64,000 nt of DNA from Enterococcaceae bacterium OF42-14pH9A (GTDB lineage Bacteria; Bacillota; Bacilli; Lactobacillales; Enterococcaceae). Numbering within the stretch: the first letter of the stretch is position 1; each line of letters starts with the position of its first letter. Where the stretch lies: assembly GCA_027692465.1 (NCBI GenBank), contig JAQEYU010000001.1, forward strand, positions 186,001 through 250,000, read 5' to 3'. This document shows positions 21,232 through 29,323 of this stretch, in pieces. The notes beneath the pieces were generated by a model. The model did not search any database. It was given only the letters and a program-made list of their open reading frames with translations, and was not told the DNA's origin. A program made the position numbers and the translations under genes.

Positions 21232-24129
21232 ATGAAACGTATCGAGCGGGTCTATCGATTTGTACTGCAGCAGACGGTTGCCGGCGAAAGTGCGGCAGCG
21301 GGAGTGACCACCCGGGACGTAGCGGAATGTCTGCAGATCCAGCGGCCGAATGCCAGCAAGGATTTAAACGAGCTGGTGCGGCAAGGGCGGATCGGAAAGA
21401 GTGAAGGACGACCGGTTCGCTATCTTTCCCTTGAAACGGCCGCAGCGGTGCCGTCAGGAAGTGACAGTTTTTCCAATCACCGGGCAGAAAAAAAGTATGT
21501 TCCCAGCTACAAGGAATCTCCTGACAGCCCCTATATGCGACCGGCAGGTGAGCAGCATTTTGCGGCGGTGCCGGAAGTTCAGGATATTTTTGCCCGCCTG
21601 ATCGGTACCGGCGGCAGTATGCGCAATGCCATCGAGCAGGCGAAAGCGGCGATTCTTTACCCGCCGAAAGGGCTGAACTGTCTGATCACAGGCCCCACCG
21701 GATCCGGGAAGACCTATTTTGCTCATGCGATGTTCCGCTTTGCTGTCAACAGCGGTGTGATCGGACAGGAAAAAGAACTGATCGTTTTCAACTGTGCCGA
21801 CTATGCAAACAACCCTGAACTGCTTATGAGTCATCTCTTCGGCTATATCAAAGGGGCGTTTACCGGTGCAGATCAGGACAAAGAGGGGATTATCGACCAG
21901 GCAGACGGTGGTATGCTGTTTTTGGACGAGATCCATCGGCTGCCGCCGGAAGGACAGGAAATGGTCTTTTATTTTATGGACCATGGCACGTATAGCCGCT
22001 TGGGAGAAAGCACCAAAACCCACCAGGCAGATGTGCGAATCATCGGGGCCACCACAGAAGATCCGGGATCCAGCCTCTTGGCAACCTTTGTTCGGCGGAT
22101 CCCGATCAATATCACTCTGCCGGCTTTCAATCAGCGTCCGGCAGCAGAACAGGTAGAACTGGTCAAATTAATGATCGCCCAAGAAGCCGGCCGCATCCAG
22201 CGGCGGATCTCTGTTACTGAAGATGTGGTGAAGGCATTGATCGGTAGTGTCAGCTACGGTAATATCGGTCAGCTGAAATCCAATATTCAGCTGGTTTGTG
22301 CCCGCGGGTTTTTGAATCATATGCAGCATGAAGAAATCGCTATTACGATGGAAGATCTGCCGGAAGGGATCCGCTCAGGTATCGTGACTCTGACCAACGA
22401 ACGAGTGAAGAGTGCCGATCTTTCCAAGATATTGGAACCCCGACTGGTGATCGATCCTCATGAAAATATGATAGAAATCAAAACCGATTCCTACGAACTG
22501 CCTTACAATCTGTATGACATCATTGGTGACAAAGCCGCACTTTTGGCAGCAGACGGCTTGGATCAGGCGGCCATCAATCAATTTATTTCCACGGATATCA
22601 ATATTCATCTGAAATCTTTTTACAAGGATCATGGCTTTACTTTCCACGCCGACAACAAACTGGCAGAGTTCGTGGATGAAAAGATCATCGAGACCACCAA
22701 CCATATTTACGATATGCTCAAGGAACGGTTGGGCTACGAATTGCAGCAGAACTTCTTGTACGCCATGAGTCTGCATATCAGCTCATTTCTAAAAAAACTG
22801 GCCACCGGAGAAGAGCGTCATACCAATGACAATATCCGTCAGATGGTAGCAGCTTATCCCGAAGAGTTTCAGATTGCCCGTTCAATCCGGGAATACTTGT
22901 CACAGGTCTTCCAAGTTCAAATCCCGGACAGTGAGGATTATTATCTGGCCGTGCTGCTGATCTCGCTGGCAGCCAACCAGAAAGACGGCAAGATCGGCGT
23001 AGTCGTGGCAGCTCACGGGGATACGACTGCCAGCAGCATGGTGAAAGTGGTGACCCAGCTTTTGGGAGCTGACCATGTTCAGGCAGTAGACATGCCGTTG
23101 GATATGCCGCCTCAGATTGCATTGGAAAAAATCAAACAAGCAGTTCAGCAGGTCTCCGAAGACAATGGTGCCCTGCTTCTGGTAGATATGGGCTCGTTGG
23201 CTACTTTTGGCGAGACGATCACGAGAGATACGGGAATCGAAGTCCGGACCATCGACATGGTGACAACCGCATTGGTCCTGGAAGCGGTTCGTAAAGCTTC
23301 TGTATTGGGCAGCGATTTGGATTCCATTTACGACAGCTTACGGGCCTTCAACGGTTACGGCAATGGCGACCTGGCGCAGATCGCACCACCTCCCCATAGA
23401 CAACCGGCAATCCTGGCAATTTGTGCCTCCGGTGAAGGAACTGCCATGCGGGTTAAGGAATTGATCCAACGGGCCTTGGCTCCCGAGCAGAAAAAAGAAC
23501 TGACTGTTTTGACACAGTCGGTAGTGGAGCTTAAAGCGCAACTGCCGACATTGAAGGACAACTACCATATCATTGCCTCCACCGGAATCATGGATCCGAA
23601 ATTGGCCGCGCCTTTTATTCCGCTGGATCAATTCATCGATTCGGATGTCGGGGATCTGGTCAATCGCCTGCTGCTGGAGCAGGGGACGTTGGCAAAACCG
23701 CAAGCTGTGCTGCCACCGGATGAAGTCCGGCAGAAAGTGATGGCTTTTATGGAAGAAAACTTTACCTTTTTGAATGTCGTCAAGCTGTTTCCGGTGATCG
23801 AAAACTTCGTGGAAGAACTGGTGACGGCGTACGGTCTTAAAGGCGAACAGCAGGGACTGAAGATCAATTTAGCGATGCACACTGCCGGCATCATCGAAAG
23901 GGTCCTGGTGAACGAGCCCTTGACGGTGACAGAGGAACAGCAAAAGGCCCTCTTAGCGGAAGCTTTTTATTCGCGGCTGCACCTGCACCTGCAATCCTTT
24001 GAGCGGCTGTTGCGATTGACTGTTCCTTTAAGTGAGGAATATTATTTGATGGAGATCCTGAAATTGAAAAGCAGCGATTCCCCTGTTGCAAGCGAGCTGG
24101 AGGATTTTCTGGAAGAAGATGCTATTTGA
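21232..24129 (+). CDS. mptR: LevR/MptR-type sigma-54-dependent PTS regulator
   Basis: The 965-residue activator has an N-terminal winged helix (TTRDVAECLQIQRPNASKDL), then an AAA+ domain with Walker A GPTGSGKT (about 154), the sigma-54 contact loop GAFTGA (about 208) and Walker B GGMLFLDE (about 226). A PRD domain (about 460-565), an EIIA-Man-like domain (GVVVAAHGD, His near 596), an EIIB-like CASGEG segment (about 729) and a second PRD (NLAMHTAG, about 880) follow. It should open sigma-54 promoters according to PTS phosphorylation. Its target promoter lies just downstream. Confidence 0.93.
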   Translation: MKRIERVYRFVLQQTVAGESAAAGVTTRDVAECLQIQRPNASKDLNELVRQGRIGKSEGRPVRYLSLETAAAVPSGSDSFSNHRAEKKYVPSYKESPDSPYMRPAGEQHFAAVPEVQDIFARLIGTGGSMRNAIEQAKAAILYPPKGLNCLITGPTGSGKTYFAHAMFRFAVNSGVIGQEKELIVFNCADYANNPELLMSHLFGYIKGAFTGADQDKEGIIDQADGGMLFLDEIHRLPPEGQEMVFYFMDHGTYSRLGESTKTHQADVRIIGATTEDPGSSLLATFVRRIPINITLPAFNQRPAAEQVELVKLMIAQEAGRIQRRISVTEDVVKALIGSVSYGNIGQLKSNIQLVCARGFLNHMQHEEIAITMEDLPEGIRSGIVTLTNERVKSADLSKILEPRLVIDPHENMIEIKTDSYELPYNLYDIIGDKAALLAADGLDQAAINQFISTDINIHLKSFYKDHGFTFHADNKLAEFVDEKIIETTNHIYDMLKERLGYELQQNFLYAMSLHISSFLKKLATGEERHTNDNIRQMVAAYPEEFQIARSIREYLSQVFQVQIPDSEDYYLAVLLISLAANQKDGKIGVVVAAHGDTTASSMVKVVTQLLGADHVQAVDMPLDMPPQIALEKIKQAVQQVSEDNGALLLVDMGSLATFGETITRDTGIEVRTIDMVTTALVLEAVRKASVLGSDLDSIYDSLRAFNGYGNGDLAQIAPPPHRQPAILAICASGEGTAMRVKELIQRALAPEQKKELTVLTQSVVELKAQLPTLKDNYHIIASTGIMDPKLAAPFIPLDQFIDSDVGDLVNRLLLEQGTLAKPQAVLPPDEVRQKVMAFMEENFTFLNVVKLFPVIENFVEELVTAYGLKGEQQGLKINLAMHTAGIIERVLVNEPLTVTEEQQKALLAEAFYSRLHLHLQSFERLLRLTVPLSEEYYLMEILKLKSSDSPVASELEDFLEEDAI

Positions 24130-24147
24130 GGAAAACACAGTCTGTTT

Positions 24148-24198
24148 GACACACTACGATACACTTTCTTTTAGTGTATTTATAGTGTGTCTTTTTTT
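24148..24198 (+). terminator. Large palindrome after mptR: terminator and possible activator site
   Basis: GACACACTA (24148-24156) pairs with TAGTGTGTC (24183-24191). An inner TACACT/AGTGTA pair is nested inside, then seven T follow. It fits a terminator for mptR. It also lies about 55-95 bases upstream of the -24 element, where LevR-type activators bind paired sites, so it may do both jobs. Confidence 0.65.
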
Positions 24199-24242
24199 AT
24201 CCTTTGTTAAGGTTGATTTAACAACAGTGTATCTTTTTTTAG

Positions 24243-24260
24243 TTGGCACGCTACTTGCTT
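24243..24260 (+). promoter_or_regulatory. Sigma-54 (-24/-12) promoter of the mannose PTS operon
   Basis: TTGGCACGCTACTTGCTT matches the sigma-54 consensus TGGCAC-N5-TTGC exactly, with GG at 24245 and GC at 24257 spaced as required. It lies about 100 bases before the EIIB gene and just after the GAFTGA-type activator. Transcription should need RpoN and the mptR product. Confidence 0.95.
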
Positions 24261-24354
24261 ATATAAAAGTGATACGGAACATCCGTGTCAGTCATCTGTC
24301 CGGTTCTCTTATGATTTTGTTTGATGAGAGCTTGTTGTGATAGGAGGGAGTGAG

Positions 24355-24864
24355 ATGGGAGCGGATATTCGTTTAGCACGGATCGATGATCGTCTGATCC
24401 ATGGTCAAGTGGCGACAGCTTGGTCCAAACAGACCGGAGTCAATCGGATTATCGTTGTCAGTGATGAGGCAGCCGATGATTCGTTGCGGCGCTTTTTGCT
24501 GCGGGAAGCTGCACCACCGGGGATCAAAGTCAATGTCATTGATACCGAAAAAATGATTCGTTTGTATTTTTCGGAGCTGTTGACAGGTGAAAAACTGATG
24601 CTCTTGTTTACTAATCCGCAAGATGTTTTGCGGCTGGTGGAAGCCGGTGTCGGTTTGGAAACGGTCAATATCGGCGGCATGCGTTACATCGTGGGAAAAC
24701 GAATGATCACCAATTTTATCTCAGTCGATACTGAAGACATCCGCTGTTTCAGAGTCCTGGCCCAAAAAGGCATCACATTGGAGGTTCGCAAAGTGCCCAG
24801 TGACCGCAAACTGGATTTGATCGAACTTTTGGACAAGGATGACGCCAAATCGTCGTTGCAATAG
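24355..24864 (+). CDS. Mannose-family PTS EIIB component (stand-alone)
   Basis: The 169-residue protein has IRLARIDDRLIHGQVATAW, the sorbose/mannose EIIB active site with phospho-His at residue 16. It also has VSDEAADDSLRRF, REAAPPG and NIGGMRYIVGKR, all family-typical. ATG 24355 follows AGGAGGGAGTGAG. It is the first gene after the sigma-54 promoter and precedes a fused EIIAB. The same B then AB order is known in the enterococcal mpt locus. Whether it phosphorylates sugar or tunes MptR is open. Confidence 0.9.
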   Translation: MGADIRLARIDDRLIHGQVATAWSKQTGVNRIIVVSDEAADDSLRRFLLREAAPPGIKVNVIDTEKMIRLYFSELLTGEKLMLLFTNPQDVLRLVEAGVGLETVNIGGMRYIVGKRMITNFISVDTEDIRCFRVLAQKGITLEVRKVPSDRKLDLIELLDKDDAKSSLQ

Positions 24865-25001
24865 TCACCTGTCAGCTGCAATTATTTTTTCGGAGACTGT
24901 TGTCAATGAATAGCATCACCGGTCGAGCTGTTTTCGACTGTCGGTTCAGAGCAGCAAAATATGCCTTGGTCCGACGCAAAAATGAAATAGGAGGTAGAGA
25001 A

Positions 25002-25997
25002 ATGGTAGGAATTATCCTAGCGAGTCACGGAGAATTCGCTGAAGGTATCCTGCAGTCGGGATCGATGATCTTCGGTGAGCAGGAAAATGTCAAAGCAGTT
25101 ACATTGATGCCTTCAGAAGGTCCCGATGACATCAAAGCCAAAATGAAAGAAGCAATTGCCTCTTTCGACGATCAACAAGAAGTTTTGTTCTTAGTGGATC
25201 TGTGGGGCGGCACGCCTTTCAACCAAGCCAACAGCTTGTTTGAAGAACACAAGGAGACTTGGGCGATTGTTGCCGGCATGAACTTGCCGATGGTAATCGA
25301 AGCATACGCATCCCGCTTCTCCATGAACAAAGCCCAAGAAATCGCAGCCCACATTCTGGAGACTGCAAAAGAAGGTGTCCGGATCAAACCGGAAGAGCTG
25401 GAACCAGCAGCACCAACTGCGGCTGTCGCTGCCGGCAACGAACCAAAAGGGGCACTGCCGCCGGGTACAGTTCTCGGAGACGGCCACATCAAATATGTAC
25501 TGGCTCGTATCGACTCCCGCCTGCTTCATGGACAAGTCGCAACGGCCTGGACTAAATCGGTACAACCTAGTCGCATCATCGTTGTTTCAGATGCGGTTGC
25601 CAAAGACGACCTGCGTAAGAAACTGATCGAACAAGCAGCTCCTCCAGGGGTCAAAGCCAATGTGATTCCGGTTCAAAAAATGATCGAAGTGGCAAACGAT
25701 CCGCGCTTTGGCGACACGAAAGCCTTGTTGTTGTTTGAAAATCCGCAAGACGTGGTCCGCGCATTGGACGGCGGGGTTGACATCAAGGAAGTCAATGTCG
25801 GTTCGATGGCCCATTCTGTCGGAAAAGTTGTTGTAAGTAAAGTATTGTCAATGGGTCCGGATGATGTCAAAGCCTTTGAAGACATGAAGTCCCGCGGGAT
25901 CACTTTCGATGTTCGTAAAGTGCCGAACGATTCCAAAGACAATATGGATGAAATCTTGAAAAAAGCCGAGTCTGAGTTGAAAGCTCAAAACGGTTAA
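25002..25997 (+). CDS. Mannose PTS EIIAB component
   Basis: The 331-residue fusion has an EIIA-Man domain at residues 1-130 (MVGIILASHGEFAEG, phospho-His 9; LVDLWGGTPFNQA). An Ala/Pro linker (about 130-160) leads to an EIIB domain (RIDSRLLHGQVATAW, phospho-His near 176; NVGSMAHSVGK). It passes phosphate from HPr to sugar brought in by EIIC/EIID. ATG 25002 follows AGGAGGTAGAG. The 137 bases before it hold no gene and no second -24/-12 promoter. Confidence 0.95.
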   Translation: MVGIILASHGEFAEGILQSGSMIFGEQENVKAVTLMPSEGPDDIKAKMKEAIASFDDQQEVLFLVDLWGGTPFNQANSLFEEHKETWAIVAGMNLPMVIEAYASRFSMNKAQEIAAHILETAKEGVRIKPEELEPAAPTAAVAAGNEPKGALPPGTVLGDGHIKYVLARIDSRLLHGQVATAWTKSVQPSRIIVVSDAVAKDDLRKKLIEQAAPPGVKANVIPVQKMIEVANDPRFGDTKALLLFENPQDVVRALDGGVDIKEVNVGSMAHSVGKVVVSKVLSMGPDDVKAFEDMKSRGITFDVRKVPNDSKDNMDEILKKAESELKAQNG

Positions 25998-26023
25998 TCA
26001 GAGAAATAGGAGGTTAAGAAATC

Positions 26024-26836
26024 ATGAGTGATTTGAATATTATTCAGATGATTTTAGTCGTACTCGTGGCTTTTCTGGCTGGGATGGAAGGGATCCTCGA
26101 TGAATTCCAATTCCACCAACCGTTAGTTGCGTGTACATTGATCGGTCTGGTGACCGGTAACTTGGAAGCAGGGATCATGCTTGGCGGGTCACTGCAAATG
26201 ATCGCCCTGGGGTGGGCCAACATCGGTGCTGCAGTAGCGCCGGATGCGGCCTTGGCTGCCGTTGCATCTTCAATTATTTTAGTTTTGGGCGGCGAAGGCA
26301 AGGCGGGTATCCCGTCAGCGATTGCAATCGCGATTCCATTGGCAGTAGCCGGTTTGGTATTGACCATGTTCGTACGGACTTTGGCTGTGCCAATCGTTCA
26401 CATCATGGATGGGGCTGCTGAAGAAGGAAACATCCGTAAAGTTGAATTGTGGCATATCATCGCTATCCTGATGCAAGGGGTCCGGATTGCATTGCCAGCA
26501 GCGCTCTTGCTGATCATTCCGGCAAAAAGTGTCCAAGATCTGTTGCACATGATGCCGGCTTGGTTGACAGACGGTATGGCGATCGGCGGCGGGATGGTCG
26601 TTGCGGTTGGTTACGCAATGGTAATCAACATGATGGCGACTAAAGAAGTTTGGCCTTTCTTCATTATCGGTTTTGCTATTGCAGCGATTTCTCAGTTGAC
26701 ACTGATCGCATTGGGTGCCATTGCTGTGTCGTTTGCACTGATCTACTTGAACCTGTCTAAAATGGGCGGCTCAAGCAACGGTGGCAGCCAAAGCGGCAGC
26801 GGTGATCCGTTGGGCGATATTTTGAACGATTATTAA
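26024..26836 (+). CDS. Mannose PTS EIIC permease
   Basis: The 270-residue membrane protein starts with NIIQMILVVLVAFLAGMEG and has EFQFHQPLVACTLIGLVTGN and LGGSLQMIALGWANIGAA. These are conserved EIIC-Man segments that carry the sugar path. Several spans follow, then a short Gly/Ser-rich cytoplasmic tail (GGSSNGGSQSGSGD). With EIID it forms the transporter that class IIa bacteriocins use as a receptor in related bacteria. AGGAGG precedes the ATG. Confidence 0.95.
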   Translation: MSDLNIIQMILVVLVAFLAGMEGILDEFQFHQPLVACTLIGLVTGNLEAGIMLGGSLQMIALGWANIGAAVAPDAALAAVASSIILVLGGEGKAGIPSAIAIAIPLAVAGLVLTMFVRTLAVPIVHIMDGAAEEGNIRKVELWHIIAILMQGVRIALPAALLLIIPAKSVQDLLHMMPAWLTDGMAIGGGMVVAVGYAMVINMMATKEVWPFFIIGFAIAAISQLTLIALGAIAVSFALIYLNLSKMGGSSNGGSQSGSGDPLGDILNDY

Positions 26837-26857
26837 TCTTGAAGGAGGAGAAAGAAA

Positions 26858-27769
26858 ATGGCAGAAAAGATTGAATTAACGAAAAAAGACCGTTTGGCCG
26901 TTGCATGGCGCTCTACCTTCATTCAAGGCTCTTGGAACTATGAACGGATGCAAAACGGCGGCTGGTGTTTCGCAATGATCCCGGCTATTCGTAAATTGTA
27001 TAAAACAAAAGAAGAACAATCCGCAGCGTTGAAACGTCACTTGGAGTTCTTCAATACCCACCCATATATCGCTTCACCAATTCTCGGGGTAACTTTGGCG
27101 CTGGAAGAAGAACGTGCCAATGGCGCACCGGTGGATGATGTAGCGATCCAAGGGGTAAAAGTCGGTATGATGGGTCCTTTGGCCGGTGTCGGTGACCCGG
27201 TATTCTGGTTTACTGTACGTCCGATGTTGGGTGCCTTGGGTGCGTCTTTAGCCTTGACCGGAAGCATCTTGGGTCCAATCATCTTCTTCGTTGCTTGGAA
27301 TATCATTCGTTGGGCATTTATGTGGTATACCCAGGAATTCGGCTACAAAGCCGGTTCCAAGATTACCGACGATTTGTCCGGCGGTTTGTTGCAGGATGTA
27401 ACTAAAGGTGCTTCGATCTTGGGGATGTTCGTCTTGGGCTCGCTGGTCCAACGCTGGGTTAGTGTGAAATTTACACCGACTGTTTCTGAGATCGAATTGT
27501 CTGAGGGTGCCTATATTGAATGGGACAAGCTTCCCGGCGGTGCTGAAGGAATCAAGAAAGCCTTTGAAGAAGTGGCTTCCGGTAAAGCGTTGAGCAATAT
27601 CAAGGTCACTACCCTGCAAGACAACTTGGATTCACTGATTCCTGGTCTGGCAGCACTGCTGTTGACATTGCTGTGCATGTGGTTGTTGAAGAAAAAAGTT
27701 TCTCCAATCATCATCATTTTGGGCTTGTTCGTTGTGGGTATCGTGTTCCACGTACTCGGTGTGATGTAA
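26858..27769 (+). CDS. Mannose PTS EIID component
   Basis: The 303-residue protein has the EIID-Man pattern: LAVAWRSTFIQGSWNYERMQNGGWCFAMIP, FNTHPYIASPILGVTLALEE, VGMMGPLAGVGDPVFW, and two C-terminal spans ending FVVGIVFHVLGVM. It completes the permease with EIIC. AAGGAGGAGAAAG precedes the ATG. A terminator follows 15 bases after the stop. Confidence 0.95.
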   Translation: MAEKIELTKKDRLAVAWRSTFIQGSWNYERMQNGGWCFAMIPAIRKLYKTKEEQSAALKRHLEFFNTHPYIASPILGVTLALEEERANGAPVDDVAIQGVKVGMMGPLAGVGDPVFWFTVRPMLGALGASLALTGSILGPIIFFVAWNIIRWAFMWYTQEFGYKAGSKITDDLSGGLLQDVTKGASILGMFVLGSLVQRWVSVKFTPTVSEIELSEGAYIEWDKLPGGAEGIKKAFEEVASGKALSNIKVTTLQDNLDSLIPGLAALLLTLLCMWLLKKKVSPIIIILGLFVVGIVFHVLGVM

Positions 27770-27784
27770 GCTTTTATCAAAGAA

Positions 27785-27810
27785 GGAGACCGGTTTTGCG
27801 GTCTCCTTTT
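27785..27810 (+). terminator. Terminator of the mannose PTS operon
   Basis: GGAGACCG and CGGTCTCC pair perfectly around GTTTTG, followed by TTTT. The stem is strong but the T-tract is short, so some read-through into the DUF956 gene is possible. Confidence 0.85.
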
Positions 27811-28018
27811 ACATAGGCGGCCGGCTTGCTGCAGGACAGACCGCTGAATTTTGAGTATACTGAACATATTCGCTGCTCGGGGTGCTTTTTTGCCGGAGCT
27901 GCAACTCAGTGTTTTACGGTTGCTGTTTTAAAGCGGCAGATCAGGTGTTGAAAACTCTTGAATCCAGTCTCGGCGGATAGCCGCTAAAGCGCAATTCTAT
28001 CAAAAAGGAGCGTTCATT

Positions 28019-28393
28019 ATGGTACAATCATTGAATACGAAAGTGGATCTGGCCATCGCCGCCACTTCTTTTATGGGGATCAACGAATACGGTCAAGTAA
28101 TGGTGGGGGATAATGCCTTCGAATTTTACAACGACCGGGACAAAAACAAGTTTATCCAGATTCCGTGGGAAGAGGTAGACTATGTGATCGCTTCGGTCAT
28201 GTTTAAGGGCAGATGGATCCCCCGGTATGCCATCCAGACCAAAAGGAACGGGACCTTCACGTTTTCTTCAAAAGAACCGAAAAAAGTCTTGCGGGCGATC
28301 CGGGAATATGTACCCGAAGAGCGCCTGGTACGTTCTCTGAGCTTTTTTGATGTCATCAAACGGGCCTTCACTTCAAAGAAAAAGAAAGCATAA
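28019..28393 (+). CDS. manO: DUF956 family protein (ManO-type)
   Basis: The 124-residue protein contains TKVDLAIAATSFMGINEYGQVMVGD, IQIPWEEVDYVIASV and FKGRWIPRYAIQTKRNGTF, the conserved core of DUF956. These genes almost always follow mannose-PTS operons. The role is not settled, with proposals of regulation of the operon. AAAAGGAGCGTTCATT precedes ATG 28019. It has its own gap of 249 bases with a fragment like the 160-bp repeats (GGTGTTGAAAACTCTTGAATCCAG near 27940). Confidence 0.88.
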   Translation: MVQSLNTKVDLAIAATSFMGINEYGQVMVGDNAFEFYNDRDKNKFIQIPWEEVDYVIASVMFKGRWIPRYAIQTKRNGTFTFSSKEPKKVLRAIREYVPEERLVRSLSFFDVIKRAFTSKKKKA

Positions 28394-28448
28394 GGGCGCA
28401 GTCTTAAGGTGCCCTGACAGTCCTTTTTCAGCAATCGAATATTTATTT

Positions 28449-28503
28449 GCCGGCAAACGGTGGGCTCTGCGCAGTTGCAGTCTGAAACTTTGCCGGTTTT
28501 TTT
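28449..28503 (+). terminator. Terminator after manO
   Basis: CCGGCAAA (28450-28457) and TTTGCCGG (28489-28496) form a perfect eight-pair stem with a structured loop, followed by seven T. It ends the manO transcript. Confidence 0.8.
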
Positions 28504-28830
28504 GCAGTTCAAAAGGTTTCGGGTTTGTCGGGAAAAATGCCGACTTTCTGATTGTTTCAGACCTTCAAGGCAACTACCGCATTTTTAACAGTGAGGGAAT
28601 CAATCCCGATGAAAAGCAAATCCTCTGCAAGCTCTGCCAAAAAAACGGATAAGATAGTCCAGTGGGCAGGAGGCGGCTTTAGGGTCCCTGTTTTTGCTAT
28701 GGCAAGAAGACCGGAAGGCGTCAGCTTGAGTCAGTGGTTTGTACTTCGAAGGGGCTTTTTGTTGTGGTATGCTGATAGTGTGAGGAAAAAGACGCTGCCA
28801 GGCGGCAAAAAAGCCTGTGGCGATGAAATG
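28504..28830 (+). other. Intergenic region without a supported gene
   Basis: Short open frames exist here but have poor codon patterns and no family features. The only likely signal is a weak -10 (TATGCT near 28769) ahead of the small membrane protein gene. No RNA structure was recognised. Confidence 0.5.
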
Positions 28831-28841
28831 GAGGAAGTTTG

Positions 28842-29075
28842 ATGATTTGGACATTGATCATCGGAGCGCTGATCGGGGCAATCGCCGGAATGATTACCGG
28901 TGAAAAGCGGGGCTGTTTGTACAATATTGTCGCTGGCTTGATCGGCTCTTATATCGGAGAGCGGCTGTTTGGCGAGATGGGGCCGCAGTTGGCAGATATG
29001 GCGATCGTGCCGGCGATCCTGGGAGCGGTGATCTTTACCGCTGTGATCACGCTGTTTTTTGGAAGAAGCCACTGA
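28842..29075 (+). CDS. GlsB/YeaQ/YmgE family stress membrane protein
   Basis: This 77-residue protein has three membrane spans. It has the glycine-rich family pattern: IIGALIGAIAGMITGEKRG, NIVAGLIGSYIGERLFG and VPAILGAVIFTAVITLFFGR. Family members (formerly transglycosylase-associated proteins) are small stress-linked membrane proteins of unclear activity. GAGGAAG precedes ATG 28842. A repeat copy begins four bases after the stop. Confidence 0.88.
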   Translation: MIWTLIIGALIGAIAGMITGEKRGCLYNIVAGLIGSYIGERLFGEMGPQLADMAIVPAILGAVIFTAVITLFFGRSH

Positions 29076-29078
29076 AAC

Positions 29079-29238
29079 TAGGCGTGTCTGAAAACTCTGG
29101 GGGAATCCAGATTTTTGCGGACCTGCCGGAATCAAGGAGTAAAGCGCAGCTTATGTGGTGCACAAGCGAGCCTTTACGACGTAGATCGCAGTGAAAAGGA
29201 CCAAAATATCTGCCACTGGAGTTTTCAGACACGCCCTA
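29079..29238 (+). repeat. 160-bp repeat with terminal inverted repeats (copy A)
   Basis: The ends are TAGGCGTGTCTGAAAACTC and, inverted, GAGTTTTCAGACACGCCCTA, bounded by TA on both sides. The interior has no open frame of interest. It carries ATTTTTGCGGACCTGCCGG and GCAGCTTATGTGGTGCAC. A very similar copy lies inverted at 50728. Size, ends and TA borders fit a MITE. No transposase gene for it is in the window. Confidence 0.9.
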
Positions 29239-29282
29239 AGCTCCCAAAAATGTATCAGGCTAGCAAAAGCACGAGTCTTTGC

Positions 29283-29288
29283 TATAAT
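29283..29288 (+). promoter_or_regulatory. -10 element of the M24 peptidase promoter
   Basis: TATAAT lies 36 bases before the start codon. The matching -35 is weak (TAGCAA at 29261-29266, spacer 16). Repeat copy A ends only 22 bases upstream of this -35 and may affect the promoter. Confidence 0.55.
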
Positions 29289-29323
29289 GGGACATGACGA
29301 AAACAGAAAGAAGGAATCGTATC

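Noticed and set aside
21454..22023. A 189-codon minus-strand frame opposite the mptR AAA+ domain
   Set aside because: It is antisense to a highly conserved domain, with no ribosome site or family match.
28552..28842. A 96-codon plus-strand frame before the GlsB-like gene
   Set aside because: No ribosome site, no recognisable domain and an unlikely composition. The region reads better as spacer with promoter signals.
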